Assembly (NCBI GenBank): GCA_021798855.1
Contig: JAJZBP010000043.1
Location: 1 to 12,064 of the forward strand
Origin: Bacillota bacterium
GTDB taxonomy: Bacteria; Bacillota; Sulfobacillia; JAJZIM01; JAJZBP01
Length of the DNA: 12,064 nucleotides
Reading direction: 5' to 3'
A program made the translations under genes and the position numbers. This document shows positions 1-6,074 of this stretch, piece by piece. The notes below the pieces were generated by a model. That model worked only from the letters and a program-made list of their open reading frames with translations, searched no databases and was not told the origin of the DNA. Each line of letters begins with the position of its first letter. The stretch's first letter is position 1.

Positions 1-1
1 G

Positions 2-235
2 CGCCTGCTGGCGAGCTTTTTCTCTTCCCCGGGTTTCTCCCAGGAAAAAATTTGGCTTTACGTGGCTGAAGAGTTGGCGGTAGGGCAAAAGCGGCCCGAC
101 GAAGGTGAATTCCTGTGGACCGAAGCCATATCCGGCGCGCGTTTGAGGGGCATGTTGGAGGCCGGAGAAATCAGGGACGCCAAGAGTCTGCTGGGGCTGG
201 CCCTGACCAGGTGGTGGTGGGAGCGGACGAAGTGA
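2..235 (+). CDS. Nudix hydrolase, C-terminal part (ADP-ribose pyrophosphatase-like)
   Basis: Only the last 77 codons are in the window; the Nudix box itself lies upstream. Reading from base 2 gives an uninterrupted frame containing SFFSSPGFSQEKIWLYVAEE and then QKRPDEGEFLWTE. This is the typical end of NudF-type ADP-ribose pyrophosphatases: the SPGF(S/C)xE segment, a strand with an A(E/R)xL motif, an acidic DExEF(I/L) strand, and a closing helix containing EIRDAKSLLGL. Such enzymes hydrolyse ADP-ribose to AMP and ribose 5-phosphate in the cytoplasm. In Bacillus a nudF-type gene also sits upstream of spoIIM, xerD and spoIIA, so the context agrees. The stop (TGA 233-235) overlaps the GTG start of the next gene in a GTGA arrangement, suggesting translational coupling. 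Substrate specificity cannot be judged without the N-terminus. Confidence 0.75.
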   Translation, partial: RLLASFFSSPGFSQEKIWLYVAEELAVGQKRPDEGEFLWTEAISGARLRGMLEAGEIRDAKSLLGLALTRWWWERTK

Positions 236-1653
236 AGGCTGCCGAGGGTGGTCTCCGAATCGCCGCGGACGGCGCCGCAGGATCGTATTTCGTCGAATCC
301 TTTATAGCACGGGAGCCGCCTTCGGCGGCGAACTGGGCGTCGTGGGGTTCGGCGACGGTCCTCGTACGGCTAATGCCGCCTGCGCCACGCGCTCGGTCCT
401 CGTACGGCTATGCCGCCTGCGCCATGCTTGAGGTCTGTTCCTTGCCCTCGCCAAGGGCGACGGGCGCATGTGCGAAGGCGAACCCTTCATTTGCCGACCT
501 CCACGTTCACCTCGGGCGGGACCGGGAGGGCAGGCCGGTCAAGGTGACCGCCTCTGCACGGTTGACTCTGGAAAACATCTTTCCCGCAGCCGAACGCAAG
601 GGTCTCCACCTGGTCGGCTTGGTGGACGCGGTCGTGCCCGCTTGTCTTGGGCACTTGGGAGAACTGACCGCGCGGGGCGAACTGCGGGCGGTGCCGGGGG
701 GCGGATACGTCCGCGACGCCGGCACGGGCCGGGCGCGGCCGGTGGTGCTCTTGGTTGGGGCCGAGATGGAGGCGGAAGGGTGCCATTATCTGGCCTATTT
801 CGCCACCGTTGAGGAACTGGCCGATTTCGCGGCGGTTCTGCATCCGACGCTGAAAAACCCTTCACTGAGCACGCAGGCGACGGACTTGAGCCCGGCTCGA
901 TTGGCGCGCTTGGTCCACGGTCGCGGTGGACTGTTCCTGCTGGCCCACGCCTTCACACCCCACAAGGGGTATTACGGGCGCCACCGGTCATTGGAAGAGA
1001 CCTTCGCGGGGGGAGAGATCGACGGGGTGGAACTCGGGTTGTCCGCCGACACGGCGATGGCCGACGGGTTGGCGGAATTGGCCCCCCACCCTTACCTATC
1101 CAACTCCGATGCCCATTCCCTCGAAAACCTGGCGCGCGAATTCACCGCGTTCTCCTTGGCCGCGCCTTCTTTTGCCGAGGTGTGCTTAGGGCTGCGCGGG
1201 GAGGGGGGCAGGACGATCCTGGCCAACGTTGGTCTAGATCCGCGCTTGGGCAAATACCACCGGACGGCCTGCGGCATGTGCGGTTTTGTGGCGGCGGCGC
1301 CGCCGCCGGTTTGGGAATGTCCAACCTGTGGGGGAAAAAAGGTGACGGTGGGTGTCGTCGATCGGTTGGCCGCCTTGAGCAGTGGTCCCGGGGGGCGGGG
1401 GGGAGACCGGCCAAGACCACCCTACCGTCGCCAGGTGCCGCTCGGGTTCATTCCCGGCCTGGGAGCCGCCGGCAGGGACAGGCTGGTCGGAGTCTTCGGC
1501 AGCGAGTTGGCGGCCCTGCACCTGGCGGCGGAGGATGAATTGGCCTCCGTGGTCGGACGACGGGTGGCCGCCCTGATCCTGGCCGCGCGGCGGGGGGATC
1601 TGGAACTGGCCGCCGGCGGTGGGGGTCGATATGGTAAGGTGCTCCAAAAATAG
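232..1653 (+). CDS. EndoQ-like PHP-domain nuclease with C-terminal zinc finger (N-terminus carries a repeat element)
   Basis: The GTG at 232 overlaps the upstream stop and has GGGAG eight bases before it, giving 473 residues. An upstream in-frame GTG at 115 would lie inside the Nudix gene and is rejected. The PHP metal-binding motif ADLHVHLGR is at residues 88-96 (H91, H93), GAEMEAEG and LLAHAFTPH follow, then SNSDAH. A zinc finger with C347-x2-C350 and C363-x2-C366 follows, with GGKKVTVGVVDRL right after it. This order matches the TIGR00375/endonuclease Q family, which nicks DNA 5' of deaminated bases; family membership is from recall, activity is inferred. Family members normally begin only a few residues before DLHVH. 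Here 88 residues precede it, and residues 23-87 are encoded by a dispersed repeat (298-493). Whether the extended protein folds or is active is unknown. Confidence 0.7.
   Translation: MKAAEGGLRIAADGAAGSYFVESFIAREPPSAANWASWGSATVLVRLMPPAPRARSSYGYAACAMLEVCSLPSPRATGACAKANPSFADLHVHLGRDREGRPVKVTASARLTLENIFPAAERKGLHLVGLVDAVVPACLGHLGELTARGELRAVPGGGYVRDAGTGRARPVVLLVGAEMEAEGCHYLAYFATVEELADFAAVLHPTLKNPSLSTQATDLSPARLARLVHGRGGLFLLAHAFTPHKGYYGRHRSLEETFAGGEIDGVELGLSADTAMADGLAELAPHPYLSNSDAHSLENLAREFTAFSLAAPSFAEVCLGLRGEGGRTILANVGLDPRLGKYHRTACGMCGFVAAAPPPVWECPTCGGKKVTVGVVDRLAALSSGPGGRGGDRPRPPYRRQVPLGFIPGLGAAGRDRLVGVFGSELAALHLAAEDELASVVGRRVAALILAARRGDLELAAGGGGRYGKVLQK
298..493 (+). repeat. Dispersed palindromic repeat, copy A (inside the EndoQ-like gene)
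   Basis: This stretch aligns to the reverse complement of 7352-7472. Bases 430-471 are identical over 42 bases to the complement of 7374-7415; both flanks align without gaps with scattered substitutions. Copy A has 75 extra bases (356-430), an exact number of codons. It contains a perfect hairpin GCCGCC-TTC-GGCGGC (315-329), an apical hairpin TCGCC-AAG-GGCGA around 449-461, and long-range arms GGGTTCGGC (345-353) and GGCGAACCC (477-485) pairing with one mismatch. The frame is open throughout and is read as residues 23-87 of the nuclease. It has no transposase and looks like a short non-autonomous palindromic element of the kind that inserts in frame. The family name is not known to me. Confidence 0.85.
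356..430 (+). repeat. Tandem pair of 38/37-bp units inside repeat copy A
   Basis: Bases 356-393 and 394-430 are near-identical direct repeats, each beginning CGGTCCTCGTACGGCTA. They differ by one deleted A in the second unit and a few changes at the 3' end. Together they are exactly the segment missing from copy B, so copy A appears to be a B-like core with two added units. The total of 75 bases keeps the reading frame. Confidence 0.85.
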
Positions 1654-1716
1654 GAGGTGGCACTTTTCATAACAAACCGGGCGGCGGCATAGGCATGGGA
1701 AAGACGGGTAATCCAT

Positions 1717-1739
1717 CCACCCCTGCCGAAGAGGGGTGG
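1717..1739. promoter_or_regulatory. Perfect 8-bp hairpin upstream of spoIIM
   Basis: CCACCCCT (1717-1724) and AGGGGTGG (1732-1739) form a perfect stem around the loop GCCGAAG. No T-run follows, so it is not a standard terminator. It sits 44 bases before the spoIIM start in the 130-base gap after the EndoQ-like gene. It could be a leader structure or a processing or stability element. I see no convincing promoter in the gap. Confidence 0.3.
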
Positions 1740-1783
1740 TCCGTTCCGGCGCTCCGGCCGCGATGGGAAAAAGGTGGCCGCCC

Positions 1784-2422
1784 ATGTCCTCAGGTTTGCC
1801 CCTACGCCCGTTCTTCCGTAAATTCCAAAACGACAATCTGGGCACCATTATCCTTGCCGCAGCGGCTTTACTCCTCGGGGTGATCTTCGGCGTCCTGGCC
1901 GTCGGAGTATTGGATGGGGAGCAAAAAGCGAATCTGTGGTCCTACCTGACCGTATTCCTGTCCGAACTGCCCAACCGGAGCATCGACGGACACCGGGTGT
2001 TCTTGGAATCCATCGGGGAAAACCTGAAAACGGCCGCTTTGCTCTGGGTGCTGGGTCTTTCCGTGCTTGGGGTGCCGGTGATCCTGGTGGTCCTGTTTCT
2101 GCGCGGGTTCATCCTCGGTTTCACGGTGGGTTTTTTGGTGGCCGATTTCGGCTGGCACGGATTCCTCTTTTCCCTGGCCGGCGTTCTCCTGCCGGCGTTG
2201 GCCATTGTTCCGGCCCTGGTTTTCTCCGGAGCGGCCGCCTTGTCTTTCGCCTTCTTCCTGGTGAAATCCGTCCTGATCCACCAGCGCGGGGGATGGAGGG
2301 AATTGGGCAAGATGACGATGGTGATGGCGATCATGTCCTTGCTATTCGTGGTCGGAGGGATTTACGAGGGGTACCTCGGACCGGTTTTGCTGCGGCTGTT
2401 GGCCGGGAATTTGCGTGCTTGA
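1784..2422 (+). CDS. spoIIM: Stage II sporulation protein M
   Basis: SpoIIM is a polytopic membrane protein of the SpoIIM-SpoIIP-SpoIID complex that drives peptidoglycan remodelling during engulfment of the forespore. The ATG at 1784 is chosen because AAGGTGG lies six bases upstream. It gives 212 residues, close to the roughly 214 of the Bacillus protein; in-frame ATGs at 1736 and 1763 are less well placed. After a short cytoplasmic N-terminus (LRPFFRKFQNDN) the first membrane segment reads GTIILAAAALLLGVIFG, with the GVIFG motif common in this family. At least four further hydrophobic stretches follow, including a long glycine- and valine-rich pair (VPVILVVLFLRGFILGFTVG). The conserved pattern of a soluble loop (about residues 47-78, with SLG/ENLKT-like features) followed by RGFILGFTVGFL supports the call. 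The stop overlaps a TTG codon (TTGA at 2419) in frame with ald. Confidence 0.88.
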   Translation: MSSGLPLRPFFRKFQNDNLGTIILAAAALLLGVIFGVLAVGVLDGEQKANLWSYLTVFLSELPNRSIDGHRVFLESIGENLKTAALLWVLGLSVLGVPVILVVLFLRGFILGFTVGFLVADFGWHGFLFSLAGVLLPALAIVPALVFSGAAALSFAFFLVKSVLIHQRGGWRELGKMTMVMAIMSLLFVVGGIYEGYLGPVLLRLLAGNLRA

Positions 2423-2454
2423 GGGGAAACCCGAAGACAAAGGGGGTAAACCGG

Positions 2455-3546
2455 ACGCGCATTGGAGTGCCCGCCGAGGTGAAGGAAGACGAAAACCGGG
2501 TTGCCCTGTCTCCGGCGGGAGCCATGGTCCTGGTGGCCGACGGCCACCGGGTCCTGGTGGAAAAAGACGCGGGGTTGGGCAGCGGCTTTTCCAATGAGGC
2601 CTACCGTATGGTCGGCGCGGCGGTGGTGGCCGACCGGGAGGAAATTTGGGGCGCCGACCTGGTTTTGAAGGTGAAAGAGCCGGTGGGTGGCGAATATTCC
2701 TTCTTTAGGCAGGGACAGGTGCTCTTCACCTACCTGCACTTGGCGGCCAACCGGGAATTGACGATGGCCTTGGCCGGCGCGGGGGTTACGGCGGTTGCCT
2801 ACGAAACCGTCCAGGAGGCCGATGGCCTGCTGCCGCTCCTGGTGCCCATGAGCGAGGTCGCCGGGCGGATGGCTCCTCAGGTGGGGGCACAATTCCTGGA
2901 AAAGCCCAAAGGCGGGCGGGGCGTCCTGTTGGGTGGCGTTCCCGGGGTGCCCCCGGCCGAGGTGACCATCGTGGGCGGCGGGGTGGTTGGAAAGAACGCC
3001 GCCAGGATCGCGTTGGGGATGGGCGCTTCGGTGACCGTGCTGGACGTCTCCTGGGCCAAGTTGGCCGGTTTGGACGATCTGTTCGGGGGAAGGGTCAGCA
3101 CGCTCATGTCCAACCCCTACAACCTGGCCGCCGCCACCAAGCGGGCCGACCTCTTGATCGGGGCGGTGCTCATCCCCGGGGCCAAGGCGCCCCATCTGGT
3201 GACGGAGGAAATGGTGCGGGAAATGAAGCCCGGCGCGGTCATCGTCGATGTGGCCGTGGATCAGGGCGGATCGGTGGAAACGGTGGATCACCCCACCACC
3301 CATTCGAATCCAGTCTATTACCGGCACGAGGTGGTTCATTATGCGGTGTCCAACATGCCCGGAGCGGTGGCCAGAACTTCAACCTATGCCCTCACCAACG
3401 TTACCCTGAAATACATCCGGGAACTGGCCGGACTCGGACCGGCCGACGCCGTCGAAAAAAACCCCGCTCTGGGCAAGGGAGTCAACGTCCACCGCGGGCG
3501 AATCACCCACCCGGAGGTGGCCAGGGCCAACGCTTTGTCGCTGTAG
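2455..3546 (+). CDS. ald: Alanine dehydrogenase, apparently starting at ACG
   Basis: This NAD-dependent enzyme interconverts L-alanine with pyruvate and ammonia; in Bacillus it supports sporulation and alanine catabolism. The protein begins RIGVPAEVKEDENRVALSP and contains LKVKEP (K74), FTYLHLA (H95), PMSEVAGRMAPQVGAQ, the Rossmann motif VGGGVVG, LIPGAKAPHLVTEEMV, VDVAVDQGGSVET and NMPGAVARTSTYALTN. R15, K74 and H95 match the catalytic/substrate residues known in the family. Length is 363 residues, slightly short at the C-terminus. The family's usual first codon (M before RIGVP) is ACG at 2455, preceded by AGGGGG with an ideal eight-base spacing. The only standard in-frame alternative is TTG 2419, which overlaps the spoIIM stop, has no good ribosome binding site and would add 12 unconserved residues. 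Identity is certain; the start is not. Confidence 0.93.
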   Translation, partial: TRIGVPAEVKEDENRVALSPAGAMVLVADGHRVLVEKDAGLGSGFSNEAYRMVGAAVVADREEIWGADLVLKVKEPVGGEYSFFRQGQVLFTYLHLAANRELTMALAGAGVTAVAYETVQEADGLLPLLVPMSEVAGRMAPQVGAQFLEKPKGGRGVLLGGVPGVPPAEVTIVGGGVVGKNAARIALGMGASVTVLDVSWAKLAGLDDLFGGRVSTLMSNPYNLAAATKRADLLIGAVLIPGAKAPHLVTEEMVREMKPGAVIVDVAVDQGGSVETVDHPTTHSNPVYYRHEVVHYAVSNMPGAVARTSTYALTNVTLKYIRELAGLGPADAVEKNPALGKGVNVHRGRITHPEVARANALSL

Positions 3547-3651
3547 GCGCGACCGGCCAACGGTGAAGCCGGCGGGCGGCAGGTGGTTCTAAGGCGTTGC
3601 CGGCTTACATAGTTCTTGAAAAGGTGAACCGAAGCCTGGGGGGCTTGCCCG

Positions 3652-3801
3652 ATGTTCGTCTGGAATTTGGCCCACATCCGCCGGCACCTGACTCTCGGCC
3701 TGCGGCTGTTGCTGTTTTTGCTGTTCCTGGGCCTGTTTTTACAGGTGGCCGGTAAACTTTTGGCGGCCGAATTGACCTTGTTTCTGGGAATGGGGCCCTG
3801 A
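3652..3801 (+). CDS. Small single-pass membrane peptide (49 aa), possibly YqzK/DUF4227-like
   Basis: The ATG at 3652 is preceded by GGGGGG with eight bases of spacing, and the frame runs 49 codons to TGA. The N-terminus is basic (HIRRHLTLGLR) and is followed by one strongly hydrophobic segment (LLLFLLFLGLFLQV). This suggests a one-helix membrane protein with the N-terminus inside. In Bacillus the gene just upstream of xerD is yqzK (DUF4227), also a short single-helix protein, so position supports a match. Sequence similarity is too short to prove it and function is unknown. The 105 bases before it (3547-3651) are GC-rich with weak inverted repeats (GCCGGC at 3569 and 3599) and no clear promoter or terminator. 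Confidence 0.5.
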   Translation: MFVWNLAHIRRHLTLGLRLLLFLLFLGLFLQVAGKLLAAELTLFLGMGP

Positions 3802-3838
3802 CCAAAGATGCCCGGAAAAACGGAAGGAGGAAAGGGCA

Positions 3839-4762
3839 TTGCCGTTGAGTAATGAGGCCTTCCGGATGGAATCCGATGGACGCAGGACCATCGAAGCGTT
3901 CATCCACTACCTCGGGGTGGAACGGGGACTGGCCCTGAACACTCTGGAATCCTACGGGCGGGATTTGAGGCAATACGTCGAATACCTGCAAAGGGAAAAG
4001 GACACCCTGGAACAGGTTTCGAGCGCCACGATCATCGCGTACCTGCTGAGCCTGCGACAGGAGGGCAAGGCCAACTCGACCATCGCGCGGCGACTGGCCG
4101 CCCTCAAAGCTTTCTACCAATTCATGGTGCGGGAACACCGCTTGGTTGAAGACCCAACGCTCAACCTGGAGTCGCCAAAATTGGAAAAACGCTTACCCCG
4201 CGTCATCAGCGTCAACGAAGTGGAAAAGATCATCCACCAACCCAACCTGGGGCAACCGGCGGGGTTGCGGGACGTGGCCATGATGGAACTGTTGTACGCC
4301 ACCGGGGTGCGGGTGTCGGAATTGGTTTCTTTGAACTTGGACAACGTCAACCTGGAGGAAGAGTACATCCGTTGCTTGGGCAAGGGCGCCAAGGAAAGGC
4401 TCATCCCTGTGGGCGGCGCGGCCGTGCTGCGCGCCGCGGAATACCTTAAATTCGGGCGTCCGCGCCTGATCAAGGATCCGCGGGAGGTGTCTTTTTTCGT
4501 CAACCACCACGGGCGGCGGCTGACCCGCCAGGGGTTTTGGAAGATAGTCAAGAAATACGCCCGCCGGGCGTGTATCGAAAAAGAGATCACCCCCCACACC
4601 ATCCGCCACTCCTTTGCCACCCACCTCCTGGAAAACGGCGCCGATCTGAGAGCAGTGCAGGAAATGCTTGGTCATGCCGATATCTCCACCACCCAGATCT
4701 ACACTCATATCACCCAGGGGCGAATCAAGGAGGTTTACGGCAAGGCCCATCCGCGGGCCTGA
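3839..4762 (+). CDS. xerD: Tyrosine recombinase XerD
   Basis: XerD acts with XerC at dif to resolve chromosome dimers. The TTG at 3839 is chosen because GGAAGGAGG lies eight bases upstream, giving 307 residues, normal for XerD. The N-terminal SAM-like core-binding domain (about 15-105) contains FIHYLGVERGLALNTLESYG. The catalytic domain carries the full set: R158 in YATGVRVSEL, K182 in LGKGAKERLIP, H253 and R256 in TPHTIRHSFATHLL, H279 in MLGHADISTTQIYTHI, and nucleophile Y288 in the same motif. The protein ends VYGKAHPRA, as in XerD. Its position upstream of dacF and spoIIA matches Bacillus, but the drm and punA genes usually found between are absent. XerC is an alternative reading; the context favours XerD. 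Confidence 0.93.
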   Translation: MPLSNEAFRMESDGRRTIEAFIHYLGVERGLALNTLESYGRDLRQYVEYLQREKDTLEQVSSATIIAYLLSLRQEGKANSTIARRLAALKAFYQFMVREHRLVEDPTLNLESPKLEKRLPRVISVNEVEKIIHQPNLGQPAGLRDVAMMELLYATGVRVSELVSLNLDNVNLEEEYIRCLGKGAKERLIPVGGAAVLRAAEYLKFGRPRLIKDPREVSFFVNHHGRRLTRQGFWKIVKKYARRACIEKEITPHTIRHSFATHLLENGADLRAVQEMLGHADISTTQIYTHITQGRIKEVYGKAHPRA

Positions 4763-4812
4763 AGCGCGGTTTAGCAAATTTAAACGTCATAAAGAGCCGC
4801 TGCGCCGGCATA

Positions 4813-4842
4813 AAATCCCCCGGTAGAGGAGGGATTTTTTTT
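4813..4842 (+). terminator. Terminator-like hairpin overlapping the dacF ribosome binding site and start
   Basis: AAATCCC (4813-4819) pairs with GGGATTT (4831-4837), with an inner CC/GG pair extending the stem past one bulged A. A run of eight T (4835-4842) follows directly. This has the form of an intrinsic terminator for xerD. The 3' arm also contains GAGGAGGG (4826-4833), the only good Shine-Dalgarno for dacF, and the T-run ends in the TTG start at 4841. The hairpin could therefore terminate transcription, mask the ribosome binding site, or do both. Confidence 0.6.
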
Positions 4843-6004
4843 GCGGCGGTTAATGGCTTTGGTGTTGCTTTTGAGTCTGGGTTTGGGCGGTTTTGTTCTG
4901 GCCCAAAGTCCGCCCACCGGTCCGAACCTGGCCCCCGGAGCCAAGGCAGCCGTGCTTATGGATGCGGCCACCGGACAGATCCTTTACGAAAAAAACGCCA
5001 ACCAACCGTTGCCACCGGCCAGCATGACCAAATTGATGACCCTGGTTTTGGCCGTGCGGGCGCTTGACCAGGGGACAGTCACCCGCAGCCAGATGGTTTC
5101 CATTTCCGAAGGGGCGTATCAGATGGGTGGCAGCCAGATTTGGTTGGAACCCGGTGAACAGATCAGCTTCGGAGATCTGCTCAACGCCGTGGGCGTGGCT
5201 TCGGCCAACGATGCCGCGGTGGCCATCGGCGAGTACCTGGCCGGGAGCGAGGAGAATTTCGTGCGGCAAATGAACCAGACGGCCGGCAGCCTGGGCATGA
5301 AAAACACCACCTTCATCAACCCCCACGGGCTGGACGCCCAGGGACACCTGACCACGGCCCTGGACATGGCCATCTTGGGCCGCTACGCCGTGGGGCTTCC
5401 CGGTCTCCTCCAATTGACGCGTCAATGGGAAACCAAGGAGATCCGCGACGGCAAGGGGGGGAAACTCTGGTTGGTGAATCCCAACCGGCTTTTGCGGACC
5501 TATCGGGGAGCCGACGGTCTAAAAACCGGCTTCACCTCCGCTGCCGGATACTGCCTGATCGGCACGGCCAGCCGGGACGGCCTGCGGCTGGTTGCCGTGG
5601 TCATGGGGGAACCGTCGGCCAAGGAGCGGAATGCCGAAGCCACCGGCATGTTCAACTACGGTTTTGCCAACTTCAAAACGTTGACCCTCGCCGGCAAGGG
5701 ACAGGGATTCGGCACGGTCCGGGTGGTCCGCGGCCACCCGGATAAGGTGGCGGCGGTGGCGGCGACGGCGGTGGCCGTGCTGGTGAAGCGGACGGGCGGC
5801 AAGCCGGGCATCCAGGTGCAGCTGCCGGCCTCGGTGCAAGCGCCGGTCGAGGTTGGGCAGGTTTTGGGGAGCGTGGCCGTGCGGTTGGATGGGAGAAAAG
5901 TCGCCGGCATTCCCCTGGTGGCGGCCAACGGCAGCCGGCGGCTGAACCTTTTGACCGCCTGGTTGGCCACCTTCCGTTGGATCGCCGGAAATTTTCCCTT
6001 CTGA
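4841..6004 (+). CDS. dacF: D-alanyl-D-alanine carboxypeptidase (penicillin-binding protein 5 / DacF type)
   Basis: This is a secreted, membrane-anchored serine peptidase (S11 family) that trims the terminal D-Ala of peptidoglycan stem peptides. Residues 1-21 form a signal peptide (MRRLMALVLLLSLGLGGFVL) with likely cleavage after VLA. The active-site motifs are S61-x-x-K64 in PPASMTK, S121-A-N123 in GVASANDAAV, and K228-T-G in DGLKTGFTSAAG. The carboxy-terminal domain (about 280-365) is a PBP5-C type beta domain and the last 19 residues form an amphipathic anchor. The TTG at 4841 has GAGGAGGG 7 bases upstream; ATG 4853 is possible but lacks a ribosome binding site. Length is 387. Its place just before the spoIIA genes is that of dacF in Bacillus, where it is a forespore-expressed enzyme; that timing is inferred here. 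Confidence 0.92.
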   Translation: MRRLMALVLLLSLGLGGFVLAQSPPTGPNLAPGAKAAVLMDAATGQILYEKNANQPLPPASMTKLMTLVLAVRALDQGTVTRSQMVSISEGAYQMGGSQIWLEPGEQISFGDLLNAVGVASANDAAVAIGEYLAGSEENFVRQMNQTAGSLGMKNTTFINPHGLDAQGHLTTALDMAILGRYAVGLPGLLQLTRQWETKEIRDGKGGKLWLVNPNRLLRTYRGADGLKTGFTSAAGYCLIGTASRDGLRLVAVVMGEPSAKERNAEATGMFNYGFANFKTLTLAGKGQGFGTVRVVRGHPDKVAAVAATAVAVLVKRTGGKPGIQVQLPASVQAPVEVGQVLGSVAVRLDGRKVAGIPLVAANGSRRLNLLTAWLATFRWIAGNFPF

Positions 6005-6033
6005 AAAGGACAATGTCAGATTATAGCGAATGA
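6005..6033 (+). promoter_or_regulatory. Sigma-H-type promoter ahead of the membrane protein-spoIIA operon
   Basis: AAAGGACAA (6005-6013) and AGCGAATGA (6025-6033) are separated by 11 bases. This matches the Bacillus sigma-H consensus RnAGGAwWW / RnnGAATww (from recall) in both cores and in spacing. In Bacillus the spoIIA operon is transcribed by sigma-H with Spo0A~P. Initiation near 6040 would leave a leader of about 35 bases before the ATG at 6075. TGTCAGA at 6014-6020 is a poor (5 of 7) match to a Spo0A box. Confidence 0.55.
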
Positions 6034-6074
6034 ATAACGGTGTGAATGACGGATGGAAAGGGAGGTGTAACGGA

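Noticed and set aside
115..231. Upstream in-frame extension of the EndoQ-like gene from GTG 115
   Set aside because: It lies within the Nudix coding sequence in another frame. GTG 232 has a ribosome binding site and the usual stop/start overlap.
356..430. Two 38/37-bp direct repeats as a CRISPR remnant
   Set aside because: The units abut with no spacers, lie inside an open reading frame and there are no cas genes nearby.
1652..1665. AGGAGGTGG ribosome-binding-like sequence at the end of the EndoQ-like gene
   Set aside because: No usable start codon with an open frame follows at the right distance, so it does not define a gene.
2362..3339. Long minus-strand open frame of 325 codons opposite ald
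   Set aside because: It mirrors the ald codons, has a low-complexity His/Gly/Gln/Pro-rich composition and no recognisable domain; it is a shadow common in GC-rich genes.
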